This document shows positions 53,209 through 61,406 of a stretch of 64,000 nucleotides of DNA, piece by piece. The position numbers and the translations under genes were made by a program. The stretch is from Thiohalorhabdus sp. Cl-TMA (GTDB taxonomy: Bacteria > Pseudomonadota > Gammaproteobacteria > Thiohalorhabdales > Thiohalorhabdaceae). The DNA is taken from assembly GCF_041821045.1 (NCBI RefSeq), contig NZ_JBGUAW010000003.1, positions 1 to 64,000 of the forward strand. Reading direction: 5' to 3'. The notes under the pieces are model-generated. The model was not told the origin of the DNA. It saw only the letters and a program-made list of their open reading frames with translations, and searched no databases. Each line of letters opens with the position of its first letter. Position 1 is the first letter of the stretch.

Positions 53209-54774
53209 ATGGGAGAGATAAAGCGGGCACTGATCAGCGTTTCGAACAAGCGCGGCCTGGAGGAATTCGCCCGCAGCCTCCACGAGGAGTTCCAGGTGGA
53301 GATCCTATCCACCGGCGGCACCGCGCGGCTGCTGCGTGACCACGGCGTTCCGGTGACCGATATCTCCGACTACACCGGGTTCCCGGAGCTGTTCGAGGGG
53401 CGGGTGAAAACCCTGCATCCGCGCGTGCACGGCGGGCTGCTGGCGAAGCCCAGCAATCCCGAGCACAGGGAGCAAATGGAGGCCAACGACATCCCGTCCA
53501 TTGATCTGGTGGTGGCCAACCTCTATCCCTTCGAGGAAGTGGTGGCCAATCCCGAAGCCAGCCTGGAGGAGGCCGTCGAGAATATCGATATCGGTGGGCC
53601 CACCATGCTCCGGGCGGCGGCCAAGAACCATGCGCACGTAACCGTGGTGGTGGAGACCGAGGATTATGCCCGGGTCCTGAAGGAGATGCGGTCCAGCGGC
53701 GGCGCGGTGGGGGAGCCGACCCGGTTCGGCTTGGCGCGCAAGGCCTTCGAGCACACCGCCCGGTACGACGGCGCCATCGCCGATTACCTGGGCCGCATCC
53801 GGGAGGACGGCAGCCGGGAGCTCTTCCCCGCCACGCTCAATCTCTCCTTCGAGAAGGCGGCCAGCATGCGCTACGGGGAGAACCCGCACCAGCACGGCGC
53901 CTTCTATGTGGAGCCCCGAGCGGGAGGCGCCAGCGTTTCCACCGCCACGCAGCTGCAGGGCAAGGAGCTCTCCTACAACAACGTGGCGGACCTGGATGCG
54001 GCCTTCGAGGCGGTGAAGGAGCTCGCCGAGCCCGCCTGCGTCATCGTCAAGCACGCCAATCCCTGCGGCGTGGCCGAGGCCACCGACCTGCTGAGCGCCT
54101 ACCGGCGCGCCTTCGCCTGCGATCCCACCTCCGCCTTCGGCGGGCTGATTGCCTTCAACCGGCGGGTGGACCAGGCCACGGCCAGGGCGATCCTGGACCA
54201 GCAGTTCGTGGAAGCGGTGATTGCCCCCGCCTACGAGGACGGGGCGCTGGAGACCTTCTCCACCAAGGCCAACGTCCGGGTCATGCAGACTCCGGCCCTC
54301 ACGCTCGCCGATACCAGCAAGTGGGACTACAAGCGGGTGAACGGCGGCCTGCTGATCCAGGAACGGGATACGGCGCTCTACGAAGCCGACCAGCTCAAGG
54401 CGGTGACCAAGCGGGAGCCCAGCGAGCAGGAGTGGCGGGAGCTGCTGTTCGCCTGGCGGGTTTCCAAGCACGTGAAATCCAATGCCATCGTCTATGCCAA
54501 GGACATGGCCACCGTGGGAATCGGCGCGGGCCAGATGAGCCGGGTGGACTCCTCCCGGATCGCCGCCCAGAAGGCCCAGTCGCCGCTGGCCGGGTCCGTG
54601 ATGGCCTCGGACGCCTTCTTCCCGTTCCGGGACGGCCTGGACGCGGCGGTGGAGGTGGGCTGCACCGCGGTTATCCAGCCCGGCGGCTCCATCCGCGACA
54701 ACGAGGTGATCGAGGCGGCGGATGAGCACGACATCGCCATGGTGCTCACCGGCATGCGTCACTTCCGGCATTAG
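53209..54774 (+). CDS. purH: Bifunctional AICAR transformylase / IMP cyclohydrolase
   Basis: A 521-residue enzyme for the last two steps of IMP synthesis. The N-terminal MGS-like cyclohydrolase domain (1-200) has '[14 protein letters not shown]', '[16 protein letters not shown]' and '[14 protein letters not shown]'. The C-terminal transformylase has '[14 protein letters not shown]', '[13 protein letters not shown]' (catalytic K-H) and '[13 protein letters not shown]'. ATG at 53209 is preceded by GATGAGGA. purD follows 86 bp later and is probably in the same operon. Confidence 0.97.
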   Translation: MGEIKRALISVSNKRGLEEFARSLHEEFQVEILSTGGTARLLRDHGVPVTDISDYTGFPELFEGRVKTLHPRVHGGLLAKPSNPEHREQMEANDIPSIDLVVANLYPFEEVVANPEASLEEAVENIDIGGPTMLRAAAKNHAHVTVVVETEDYARVLKEMRSSGGAVGEPTRFGLARKAFEHTARYDGAIADYLGRIREDGSRELFPATLNLSFEKAASMRYGENPHQHGAFYVEPRAGGASVSTATQLQGKELSYNNVADLDAAFEAVKELAEPACVIVKHANPCGVAEATDLLSAYRRAFACDPTSAFGGLIAFNRRVDQATARAILDQQFVEAVIAPAYEDGALETFSTKANVRVMQTPALTLADTSKWDYKRVNGGLLIQERDTALYEADQLKAVTKREPSEQEWRELLFAWRVSKHVKSNAIVYAKDMATVGIGAGQMSRVDSSRIAAQKAQSPLAGSVMASDAFFPFRDGLDAAVEVGCTAVIQPGGSIRDNEVIEAADEHDIAMVLTGMRHFRH

Positions 54775-54860
54775 GCCGGCGGCGCGAGCCGCGGAATAAC
54801 GCCTGACCGGAGCACGCCCGGTCATTTCCCGGTGGGTATACCTCGGAAGGGAGCACAACC

Positions 54861-56138
54861 ATGCGCATCCTGGTAGTCGGGGGCGGCGGGCGCGAGCACG
54901 CCCTGGCCTGGAAGCTGGCCCAGAGCCCGCGAGTGGGGCGCGTCGTCTGCGCCCCCGGTAATGCAGGAACCGCCACCGAAGCCAAGGTGGTCAACGCCCC
55001 AGTGGCGGATGACGATCTGGACGGCCTGCTGCGGCTGGCCCGGCGGGAGGAAGTGGACCTCGCCGTGATCGGTCCGGAGGTGCCGCTGGTGGCGGGCATC
55101 ACGGATCGCTTCGAGGCGGAGGGGATTCGCTGTTTCGGCCCCGACGCCGCTGCGGCGCGGCTGGAGGGCTCCAAGGCCTTCGCCAAGGCCTTCATGGCCC
55201 GGCACGGTATTCCCACCGCGGCCCACGGCACCTTCACGAATGCCGCGAGCGCGGCGGCCTTCGTGGACCGCTTGAATCGCCCGGTGGCCGTCAAGGCGGA
55301 CGGCCTGGCCGCCGGCAAGGGCGTGGTACTGGCCGACGAGCCCGCCGCGGCCAAGGCCGCCATCGAGGAGATCCTCGGTGGCCGCTTCGGCGCCGCCGGC
55401 GCCCGCGTGGTGGTGGAAGAGCGCCTGGGGGGGGAAGAGGCGTCCTTCCTGTGCCTGGTGGACGGCGAGCACATCCTGCCCCTGGCCAGTGCCCAGGACC
55501 ACAAGACCCTGAACGAGGGGGATACCGGTCCGAATACCGGCGGCATGGGGGCCTACTCCCCGGCACCGGTGGTCACCGAGGGCGTGGCCCGGCGGGTCAT
55601 GGAGGAGGTGATCCGCCCCACCGTCACCGGCATGGCCGCCGACGGCCATCCCTTCCGGGGCGTCCTGTACGCCGGCTTGATGATCGAGAACGGCCGGCCG
55701 CGGGTACTGGAGTACAACTGCCGGTTCGGCGACCCCGAATGCCAGCCGTTGATGGTGCGGCTGCGGAGCGACCTGGCGGAGCTCCTGGAAGCCGCCTGCG
55801 CGGGGCGCCTGGACCAGACGGAGGCGGAATGGGACCCCCGCCCGGCCTTAACGGTGGTACAGGTGGCCGGCGGCTACCCGGGTGCGTATGAGAAGGGCCA
55901 TGCTATCCAGGGGCTGGACGCGGTTCCCGAAGGGCCGCAGTTAAAGGTATTCCACGCCGGTACCGCCCGGTCCGCGGGACGGACGGTTACCGCCGGGGGG
56001 CGGGTGCTGGGAGTCACCGCCCTCGGGAGTACGGTGGGCGAAGCCCGGGACCGCGCGCTGGCCGGTGCCGATGCGCTTACCTGGCCGGGATGCTACTACC
56101 GGCGGGACATCGGGCACCGCGCCCTGGCGCGCTCCTGA
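54861..56138 (+). CDS. purD: Phosphoribosylamine-glycine ligase
   Basis: A 425-residue ATP-grasp enzyme that makes glycinamide ribonucleotide. The N-terminus 'MRILVVGGGGREHALAWKLAQS', the ATP-grasp core 'PVAVKADGLAAGKGVVLAD', '.EERLGGEEASFL', 'DHKTLNEGDTGPNTGGMGAYSPAP' and 'LEYNCRFGDPECQPLM' are all classical. GGAAGGGAG precedes the ATG. tsaC follows 11 bp after the stop. Confidence 0.97.
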   Translation: MRILVVGGGGREHALAWKLAQSPRVGRVVCAPGNAGTATEAKVVNAPVADDDLDGLLRLARREEVDLAVIGPEVPLVAGITDRFEAEGIRCFGPDAAAARLEGSKAFAKAFMARHGIPTAAHGTFTNAASAAAFVDRLNRPVAVKADGLAAGKGVVLADEPAAAKAAIEEILGGRFGAAGARVVVEERLGGEEASFLCLVDGEHILPLASAQDHKTLNEGDTGPNTGGMGAYSPAPVVTEGVARRVMEEVIRPTVTGMAADGHPFRGVLYAGLMIENGRPRVLEYNCRFGDPECQPLMVRLRSDLAELLEAACAGRLDQTEAEWDPRPALTVVQVAGGYPGAYEKGHAIQGLDAVPEGPQLKVFHAGTARSAGRTVTAGGRVLGVTALGSTVGEARDRALAGADALTWPGCYYRRDIGHRALARS

Positions 56139-56149
56139 GCCCCGGTACC

Positions 56150-56710
56150 TTGTCGGGAAACGGTCGGCTGGACATCCGGGAGGCCGCCCGTGCGCTCACG
56201 GCGGGCGGCGTCCTGGCCTATCCCACCGAAAGCTGCTTCGGGCTGGGGTGTGATCCATGGAATCGGCAAGCGGTGGAGCGCATCCTGGCCGCCAAGGGCC
56301 GCGCGGAGGCCAAGGGGCTGATCCTCATCGGTGGCCTCTGGGAGCACCTGGCTCCCTTCATGGGCCGTCTCACGGTGCCCATGCGGCGCCGCATCGCGCG
56401 GCACTGGCCCGGCCCGGTCACCTTCCTGCTCCCGCCCGCCCCGGAAGCCCCGGCCTGGATCCGCGGAGCGCATCCCCGGATCGCCCTGCGCTGGACTGCC
56501 CATCCCCACGCCGCCCGTTTGTGCCGGGCCTACGGCGGCGCCCTGGTCTCCACCAGCGCCAACCGGGAAGGCGAACCGCCCGCCATAACCGCGGTCCAAT
56601 GTGAAAAGATCTTCGGCGCGGAGCTCGATGGCTATATGCGCGGGAAGGTAGGCCCCCGGGCCCAGCCCTCGGCGATCATCGACGCGGTTACGGGCGTTCG
56701 AATCCGCTAG
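56150..56710 (+). CDS. tsaC: Threonylcarbamoyl-AMP synthase TsaC
   Basis: A 186-residue Sua5/YciO/YrdC-family enzyme for threonylcarbamoyl-adenosine synthesis in ANN-decoding tRNAs. Landmarks: 'GVLAYPTESCFGLGCDP', 'AAKGRAEAKGLILIGG', 'HWPGPVTFLLP', 'GALVSTSANREGEPPA'. It matches the short TsaC form (E. coli is 190). The start is probably the TTG at 56150, 11 bp past purD; an ATG at 56090 overlapping purD would add 20 residues that do not look like the family. A strong terminator follows, so this ends the purHD transcript. Confidence 0.85.
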   Translation: MSGNGRLDIREAARALTAGGVLAYPTESCFGLGCDPWNRQAVERILAAKGRAEAKGLILIGGLWEHLAPFMGRLTVPMRRRIARHWPGPVTFLLPPAPEAPAWIRGAHPRIALRWTAHPHAARLCRAYGGALVSTSANREGEPPAITAVQCEKIFGAELDGYMRGKVGPRAQPSAIIDAVTGVRIR

Positions 56711-56845
56711 GAAAAATTTTTGCCGGCCCTGGAACTCACCCCGCAACCGGTTTTCTAAATCTATGAGACGGCCCAAAACCGTCTCCGGCCCTGCCCCGCC
56801 CGTCAGGGCCGGTTCCTGGTGCCGCCCCTTCCCCGGGGGCGGGTG

Positions 56846-56876
56846 GAGCCCCGGTTTTCCCCCTTTTCCGGGGCTC
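56846..56876 (+). terminator. Rho-independent terminator after tsaC
   Basis: A perfect 9-bp stem GAGCCCCGG / CCGGGGCTC with a 13-base loop, followed by eight T's (56877-56884). It ends the purHD-tsaC transcript and abuts the convergent engB stop. Confidence 0.9.
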
Positions 56877-56882
56877 TTTTTT

Positions 56883-57500
56883 TTATCCTTTCGCCGTGAA
56901 ATCCAGCCCCAGCCATTCGCCCAGCTTCTCGCGGGCCTCTTCGACCCCCGTGCCTTTCAGCGCCGAGAAGAGCTGAACGCTCACCTCCGGAAAGCGGCTG
57001 GCCAGATCGGCACGCAGGAACTCGAGGGTCCGCCGCGCCTCGTTCTTCTTGGCCTTGTCCGCCTTGGTGAGGAGCACGTGGAGCGGCAAGTCGAAGTAGT
57101 CCGCCCATTCCAGCAGCTGGCGATCGAAGTCCCGCATGGGCCGGCGAACGTCCATGATGAGCACCAGACCCGCCAGGCTTTCCCGGTCGTGCAGATAGCC
57201 CTCCAGAAGGCGCCCCCATTGCTCCTTCACCGCGGCGGGAACTTTGGCGTACCCATAACCGGGTAGGTCCACCACCCGCTGTTCGCCTTCCCCCAGACCG
57301 TAAAAGATGATCTGCTGCGTACGCCCCGGCGTGGAGCTGGTTCGGGCCAGCTTCTTGCGCTGCAGCAGGGCGTTCAGGGCGCTGGACTTTCCGACGTTGG
57401 AGCGGCCCGCGAAGGCCACCTCCCCTCCCTGGTCCGTTGGGAAATCCCGGGAATGGGCGGCGGCGACGAGGAATTGTGCAGTGGGCAAGTTAGAAGCCAT
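56883..57500 (-). CDS. engB: Ribosome biogenesis GTP-binding protein EngB (YihA/YsxC)
   Basis: A 205-residue GTPase needed for large-subunit assembly and cell division. Motifs: G1 'AFAGRSNVGKSS', G2 'ARTSSTPGRTQQ', G3 'DLPGYGYAKV', G4 'LTKADKAKKN', G5 'FSALKGTGVEEA'. The start is the ATG at 57500. It is divergent from a pair of cytochrome c genes, as in pseudomonads. Confidence 0.96.
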   Translation of the reverse strand: MASNLPTAQFLVAAAHSRDFPTDQGGEVAFAGRSNVGKSSALNALLQRKKLARTSSTPGRTQQIIFYGLGEGEQRVVDLPGYGYAKVPAAVKEQWGRLLEGYLHDRESLAGLVLIMDVRRPMRDFDRQLLEWADYFDLPLHVLLTKADKAKKNEARRTLEFLRADLASRFPEVSVQLFSALKGTGVEEAREKLGEWLGLDFTAKG

Positions 57501-57510
57501 GTATGGAAAT

Positions 57511-57540
57511 TTGACCCATGTATAAGGGTGTTCTTATACT
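57511..57540 (+). promoter_or_regulatory. Sigma-70 promoter for the cytochrome c genes
   Basis: TTGACC (57511-57516) and TATACT (57535-57540) with an 18-base spacer, about 125 bp before the first cytochrome ATG, in an AT-rich 164-bp gap. Likely drives both cytochromes. Confidence 0.65.
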
Positions 57541-57664
57541 ACAAAGTTGGCGTGGATCAGACAAAGACCTTGACGCGTTTTCATAGCATTCATGGAAGCA
57601 ACGGATTTCTCATTCGATCGGCCGAAGGCCGGTCCCATTCTCCGATAGACCGGGAGGAAAGACC

Positions 57665-58009
57665 ATGAAGAAAACCGTGATCGCCATTAGCGCCGGCTTG
57701 GCGCTGGGCCTCGGTGTGAGCAACGCGCAGGCCGCCGGCGGCAAGACGGCCGCTCAGGAGCTGGGCTGCACCGCCTGCCACGGCGCCACTACCAAGCTGG
57801 TCGGGCCCTCCTTCCAGGCCGTGGGCAAGCGGTATAACAGCGATAAGGGTAAGCTCCTGGAAGTCGTGAAGCACAACGTGAAGCAGGGTGGCTCCGGCAA
57901 CTGGACCGACGTGACCGGCGGAACGCCCATGCCTCCGCAGCCCCAGGCCGCCGGCAAGACCAAGAAGCTGAAGGCGATTGCCGGTTGGATCGCCGACCTG
58001 GCCAAGTAA
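57665..58009 (+). CDS. Class I cytochrome c (c5/c551 type)
   Basis: A 114-residue periplasmic monohaem cytochrome. Signal peptide MKKTVIAISAGLALGLGVSNAQA, haem motif CTACH at about 35-39, and a distal Met ligand in 'TPMPPQPQAA', followed by the conserved C-terminal helix 'IAGWIADLAK'. It would shuttle electrons in the periplasm, for example between the bc1 complex and an oxidase. GGGAGGAAAG precedes the ATG. Confidence 0.88.
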   Translation: MKKTVIAISAGLALGLGVSNAQAAGGKTAAQELGCTACHGATTKLVGPSFQAVGKRYNSDKGKLLEVVKHNVKQGGSGNWTDVTGGTPMPPQPQAAGKTKKLKAIAGWIADLAK

Positions 58010-58130
58010 GTAGCAGGAAACGATCGGGGAATACGCTCCGACAAGGGGGAAGCCGGGATGGAATCCGCCGTCCTGGCTTCGCTTTTATGGCGCGCCCCCC
58101 GGCATCGTTCCACCAGTAAGGAGACGGTCA

Positions 58131-58832
58131 ATGCGGACTCTGTTTTGGGCGGTCGTCATGGCGAGCGTCCTAGCGGTCACTCCCGCCCACGCTGCCGACG
58201 GGGGTCATTCGGGCGGCGAACCCAAGGGCGACGCCAAGGCCGGCAAGCAGCTGGTCACGAAGGGCAAGCCCGACAACCCCATGGTGATGCCCTGCCAGTC
58301 CTGTCACGGCACTGATGGTAAGGGCAATCCCCAGGCCAAATTCCCGCGCCTCGCCGGCCAGAATATGCAGTACATGGTGAAGCAGCTGAAGGATTTCGCC
58401 AGCGGGGATCGGACCAACTATCCCACTATGACCAACATCGCCAAGGGCATGTCCGAGCAGGAGATGTGGGATGCGGCCCGTTACTACAACCAGCAGAAGG
58501 TGGACGTAGAAGGCGCGGATGCTGAGAAGGCAATGATCAAGCTCGGAGAGCAAATCGCCGAGCGGGGCGTCCCGGAGCAGAACGTGCCCGCCTGCACCTC
58601 CTGCCACGGACCCAAGGGGCTGGGCGTTCCGCCCGTATTCCCGCAGATCGCCGGCCAGCACGCCAGCTACATTGAAAAGCAGCTGCAGGACTGGGAAGCC
58701 GGTAACCGCCAAAACGACCCGGCGAAGATGATGACGGATATCGCCCCGAAGCTTTCCGAGAAGCAGATGAAGGCCGTGGGCGCGTATTTCAGTCACGTGG
58801 ATGCGCAGCAGGGCGGTAGCGCGAAGCACTAG
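58131..58832 (+). CDS. Dihaem cytochrome c4
   Basis: A 233-residue periplasmic cytochrome with two class I haem domains: CQSCH and CTSCH, each followed by 'FPRLAGQNMQYMVKQLKDFASG' and 'FPQIAGQHASYIEKQLQDWEAG', and Met-bearing loops. This tandem fold is cytochrome c4, a donor for terminal oxidases. Signal peptide VVMASVLAVTPAHA. TAAGGAGACG precedes the ATG. It is 121 bp downstream of the monohaem cytochrome. Confidence 0.94.
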   Translation: MRTLFWAVVMASVLAVTPAHAADGGHSGGEPKGDAKAGKQLVTKGKPDNPMVMPCQSCHGTDGKGNPQAKFPRLAGQNMQYMVKQLKDFASGDRTNYPTMTNIAKGMSEQEMWDAARYYNQQKVDVEGADAEKAMIKLGEQIAERGVPEQNVPACTSCHGPKGLGVPPVFPQIAGQHASYIEKQLQDWEAGNRQNDPAKMMTDIAPKLSEKQMKAVGAYFSHVDAQQGGSAKH

Positions 58833-58855
58833 ACTCCGCCCCATCCAGATGCGCG

Positions 58856-58875
58856 AGGGACCCTCCGGGGTCCCT
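58856..58875 (+). terminator. Rho-independent terminator after cytochrome c4
   Basis: A perfect 8-bp stem AGGGACCC / GGGTCCCT with a TCCG loop and seven T's (58875-58881), 23 bp beyond the c4 stop. Confidence 0.9.
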
Positions 58876-59101
58876 TTTTTTGTCCTGGAACCGAACGGAA
58901 AAAAGCGCCTTTTCCGGGTCGGGCAAAGCGCGCCCTGGTCCCCGAAGATTCTTCCGCCGACAAACCGGCGGCGTTGAGAAGGCCGCCCGGGTGGGCCAGG
59001 TGGGGCACCGTTCAGCCCCGGGCCTGGGGCTCCAATATCCGGGGGCCGAAAGAGGCGCTACACGGGACCGGAAGGAAAGGGGAAGGGCCGGTCGGGCGGG
59101 G

Positions 59102-60346
59102 TCACTCAACCCTGCGGTCGATGGTCACGGAGAGCTGCCGGCCGTCCTTGACTTTGAGCGGGTTGGTCATGCCTTCCAAATCCCCGGGCTGGGCGGTGGG
59201 CTGCCCGTTCTTGGAAACCCGGGCGCCTACCACAACACGGTCCATGGAGGAAAGCTTGCGCGAGGGCATCATGGCCTGGGAATCGTTCAGGGACACCTCC
59301 ACGGGCAGGTCCTGCACCTGCTTGCGGACCACCGCCACGGGCATGGGTGGCCCCTGGGCGGCGCGGGCGAAGATGAAGACCGTGTCCCCAGGGTCGGCGG
59401 TCTCCTTAAGCTCGGCGGCCAGATCGACGCGGACCCGCATGGAAGGCCCCGCGGCCGCGGTCTGTTCGGGCCGATCGATGGTGACGGATTCCTGGCTGAC
59501 GCCCTCCGCCTGGGCGATATAGCCCTTGAGCATGCCGATGGCATCGCTGTCCGGGGGCATCTGGGCTGCCAGCTTCCGCCAATGCTTGGCGGCGGCCTCG
59601 CCGTCGCCACGGGACATGGCGGCCGAGCCCGCGAGCCACAGGCCCAGGGAGTTGTCCGGATCCTTGGCAAGGGCCTTGTTCACCAGCGCGCTGGCCCGCT
59701 CCGTAATGCGGCGGCCGTTGGCGAGGGCGATGGCCTCCGCGTACTGGACCAGTAGCTGCGGCTCCTCGCCCAGCAGCTTACGGGCCTCGCCGTAGGCCTC
59801 CACGGCGTCGCCGAATTGCTCCTGGGCCCGGTAGGTCTGGCCCAGCAGCACCCAGGCCTCGGCGGTCTTGGGATGCTCGCTCAGGTGCGCCCGCAGCTGG
59901 GAGATGCGCTGCTCCGGGGCCATCCTGGAATACTTCTGGATCTCCGACTGGCTCAGCCGGGTGGCGGGAGACTCGCCAATCAGGCCGGGGCGCCCCACAG
60001 CGAAGTACAGGGTCACCGCGAGGACGGGGAGCAGGAGCATGAGTCCGGAGAGGGTCCGGCGGCCGGAGGCAGAGGCGGCGCCGGAGCGCTCCGCGCCGGC
60101 TTCCTCCCCGGGTACGTCCCGGACGATCTCGTTTTCCAGCTCCCTACGGCCCTGCTCGTACTCCTCCTCGGACAGGGTGCCGCGGTCGCGCTCGGCGGCC
60201 AGCTCGGCAAGCCGGTCACGGTACACCGAGAGGTTGGCCTCGGCATAGGAGGTGTCGCCCTCGCGGGTGCGGCCGAGCAGCGCCGGGGCGATAAACCAGA
60301 CGGCCGCCAGGATCATGGCGGCGGTGATGATCCAGAACAGGGTCAT
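59102..60346 (-). CDS. ccmI: Cytochrome c biogenesis protein CcmI
   Basis: A 414-residue apocytochrome chaperone. Two transmembrane helices (about 4-25 and 97-113) flank a short cytoplasmic loop with 'LAELAAERDRGTLSEEEYEQGRRELENEI', the CcmI signature; the periplasmic part has TPR-like repeats from about 150 ('AEAWVLLGQTYRAQEQFGDAVEAYGEARKLLG') and a C-terminal CycH-type beta domain. It escorts apocytochromes to the CcmF-CcmH ligation complex. Its ATG overlaps the ccmH stop (ATGA). Confidence 0.93.
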   Translation of the reverse strand: MTLFWIITAAMILAAVWFIAPALLGRTREGDTSYAEANLSVYRDRLAELAAERDRGTLSEEEYEQGRRELENEIVRDVPGEEAGAERSGAASASGRRTLSGLMLLLPVLAVTLYFAVGRPGLIGESPATRLSQSEIQKYSRMAPEQRISQLRAHLSEHPKTAEAWVLLGQTYRAQEQFGDAVEAYGEARKLLGEEPQLLVQYAEAIALANGRRITERASALVNKALAKDPDNSLGLWLAGSAAMSRGDGEAAAKHWRKLAAQMPPDSDAIGMLKGYIAQAEGVSQESVTIDRPEQTAAAGPSMRVRVDLAAELKETADPGDTVFIFARAAQGPPMPVAVVRKQVQDLPVEVSLNDSQAMMPSRKLSSMDRVVVGARVSKNGQPTAQPGDLEGMTNPLKVKDGRQLSVTIDRRVE

Positions 60347-60831
60347 TGTGCGGAATCCTTATCGGAGTCGGTGCCCAGGAGCTCGGCGGCGCGCGCCCGC
60401 TCCTCCGGCGATAGCTCGGCCGGTCCGGCGCGCGCCCGCCGGCGCGCCACCAGGAGCCAGATGCCCGCCCCCACGGCGAGCAGCGTGAAGGGACCGAACC
60501 ACAGCAAATAGGTGCTCGGCTGCACGGGCGGCTGGTAGAGGACGAACTCCCCGTAGCGGTCCACCAGATACTCGATCACCGCCTCGTTGCTTTTTCCCTC
60601 CTCCACCACCTTCTGGTAGACCTCGTCCCGCAGGTCCTGCGCCAGATCGGCCTGGGAGCCGGCCAGGGATTCGTTCTGGCACACCAGGCACCGCAGGTCC
60701 TCGAGGAGGGACCAGTACCGCTCCTTCTGAGCGGTGCTGTCGAATTCCCGCAGGGACTCCGGCTCGGCGCCGGCCAAGCCGGCGGGAAGCAGGAGCAGGA
60801 AGGTGAGGAGCACGGGGATCCAGCGCTTCAT
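60343..60831 (-). CDS. ccmH: Cytochrome c biogenesis protein CcmH
   Basis: A 162-residue membrane-anchored oxidoreductase. It has a signal peptide, the redox motif 'LRCLVCQNESLAGSQADLAQDLR' (LRCxxCQ), 'RYGEFVLYQPPV' and one C-terminal transmembrane helix with a basic tail. It keeps the apocytochrome CXXCH thiols reduced for haem ligation. Coupled by ATGA overlaps to both ccmG and ccmI. Confidence 0.96.
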   Translation of the reverse strand: MKRWIPVLLTFLLLLPAGLAGAEPESLREFDSTAQKERYWSLLEDLRCLVCQNESLAGSQADLAQDLRDEVYQKVVEEGKSNEAVIEYLVDRYGEFVLYQPPVQPSTYLLWFGPFTLLAVGAGIWLLVARRRARAGPAELSPEERARAAELLGTDSDKDSAQ

Positions 60832-61403
60832 GATTCGGCTCGCAGTTCACGCACCAGCGGCATGATCGTGTTCCGGAGCTCCTTCCGGGTCAGGGGGCCG
60901 ATGTGCTTGTGGCGGATGATGCCCTTGCTGTCCACCACGAAGGTCTCCGGCACCCCGTAGACGCCGAGGTCGATGCCCACCTCGCCCGCCGGGTCGAACA
61001 GGCTGAGGTCGTACGGGTCGCCGCGCTCCCGCAGCCAGCGGCGGGCATCGGCCCGCTTGTCCTTGTAGTCGAAGCCGATGATGGCCAGATTGGGGTGATT
61101 GCGGCTGGCCTCCATGAGCACCGGATGCTCCTGGCGGCAGGCCACGCACCAGGAAGCCCAGACATTGAGCAGGTACACCTGGCCTTCGAGCCGCTCCGGG
61201 GTCACTGCGCCCGTGGGGCTGGATACCGTGGGCAGGGAGAACTGCGGCACCGGCTTGCCGATCAACGGCGACGGGACCTTCTCGGGATCTTGTGTCAGCC
61301 CCCAGCCGAGAAGCGCCACGAGACCGATAAAAATGAGTAAGGGCACCCAGACCCCTAACCCAACGCCTGTCGCAATTTTGGGGATCAAATTTTTGGAGCC
61401 CAT
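60828..61403 (-). CDS. ccmG: Cytochrome c biogenesis thioredoxin CcmG/DsbE
   Basis: A 191-residue periplasmic thioredoxin-like protein anchored by an N-terminal helix. The active site is 'NVWASWCVACRQEHPVL' (WCxxC), the cis-Pro is in 'GVYGVPETFVVDSKG', and 'LIGKPVPQFSLPTV' opens the domain. It receives electrons from DsbD (also in this window) and passes them to CcmH. Three bases separate it from ccmF. Confidence 0.95.
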   Translation of the reverse strand: MGSKNLIPKIATGVGLGVWVPLLIFIGLVALLGWGLTQDPEKVPSPLIGKPVPQFSLPTVSSPTGAVTPERLEGQVYLLNVWASWCVACRQEHPVLMEASRNHPNLAIIGFDYKDKRADARRWLRERGDPYDLSLFDPAGEVGIDLGVYGVPETFVVDSKGIIRHKHIGPLTRKELRNTIMPLVRELRAES

Positions 61404-61406
61404 CAG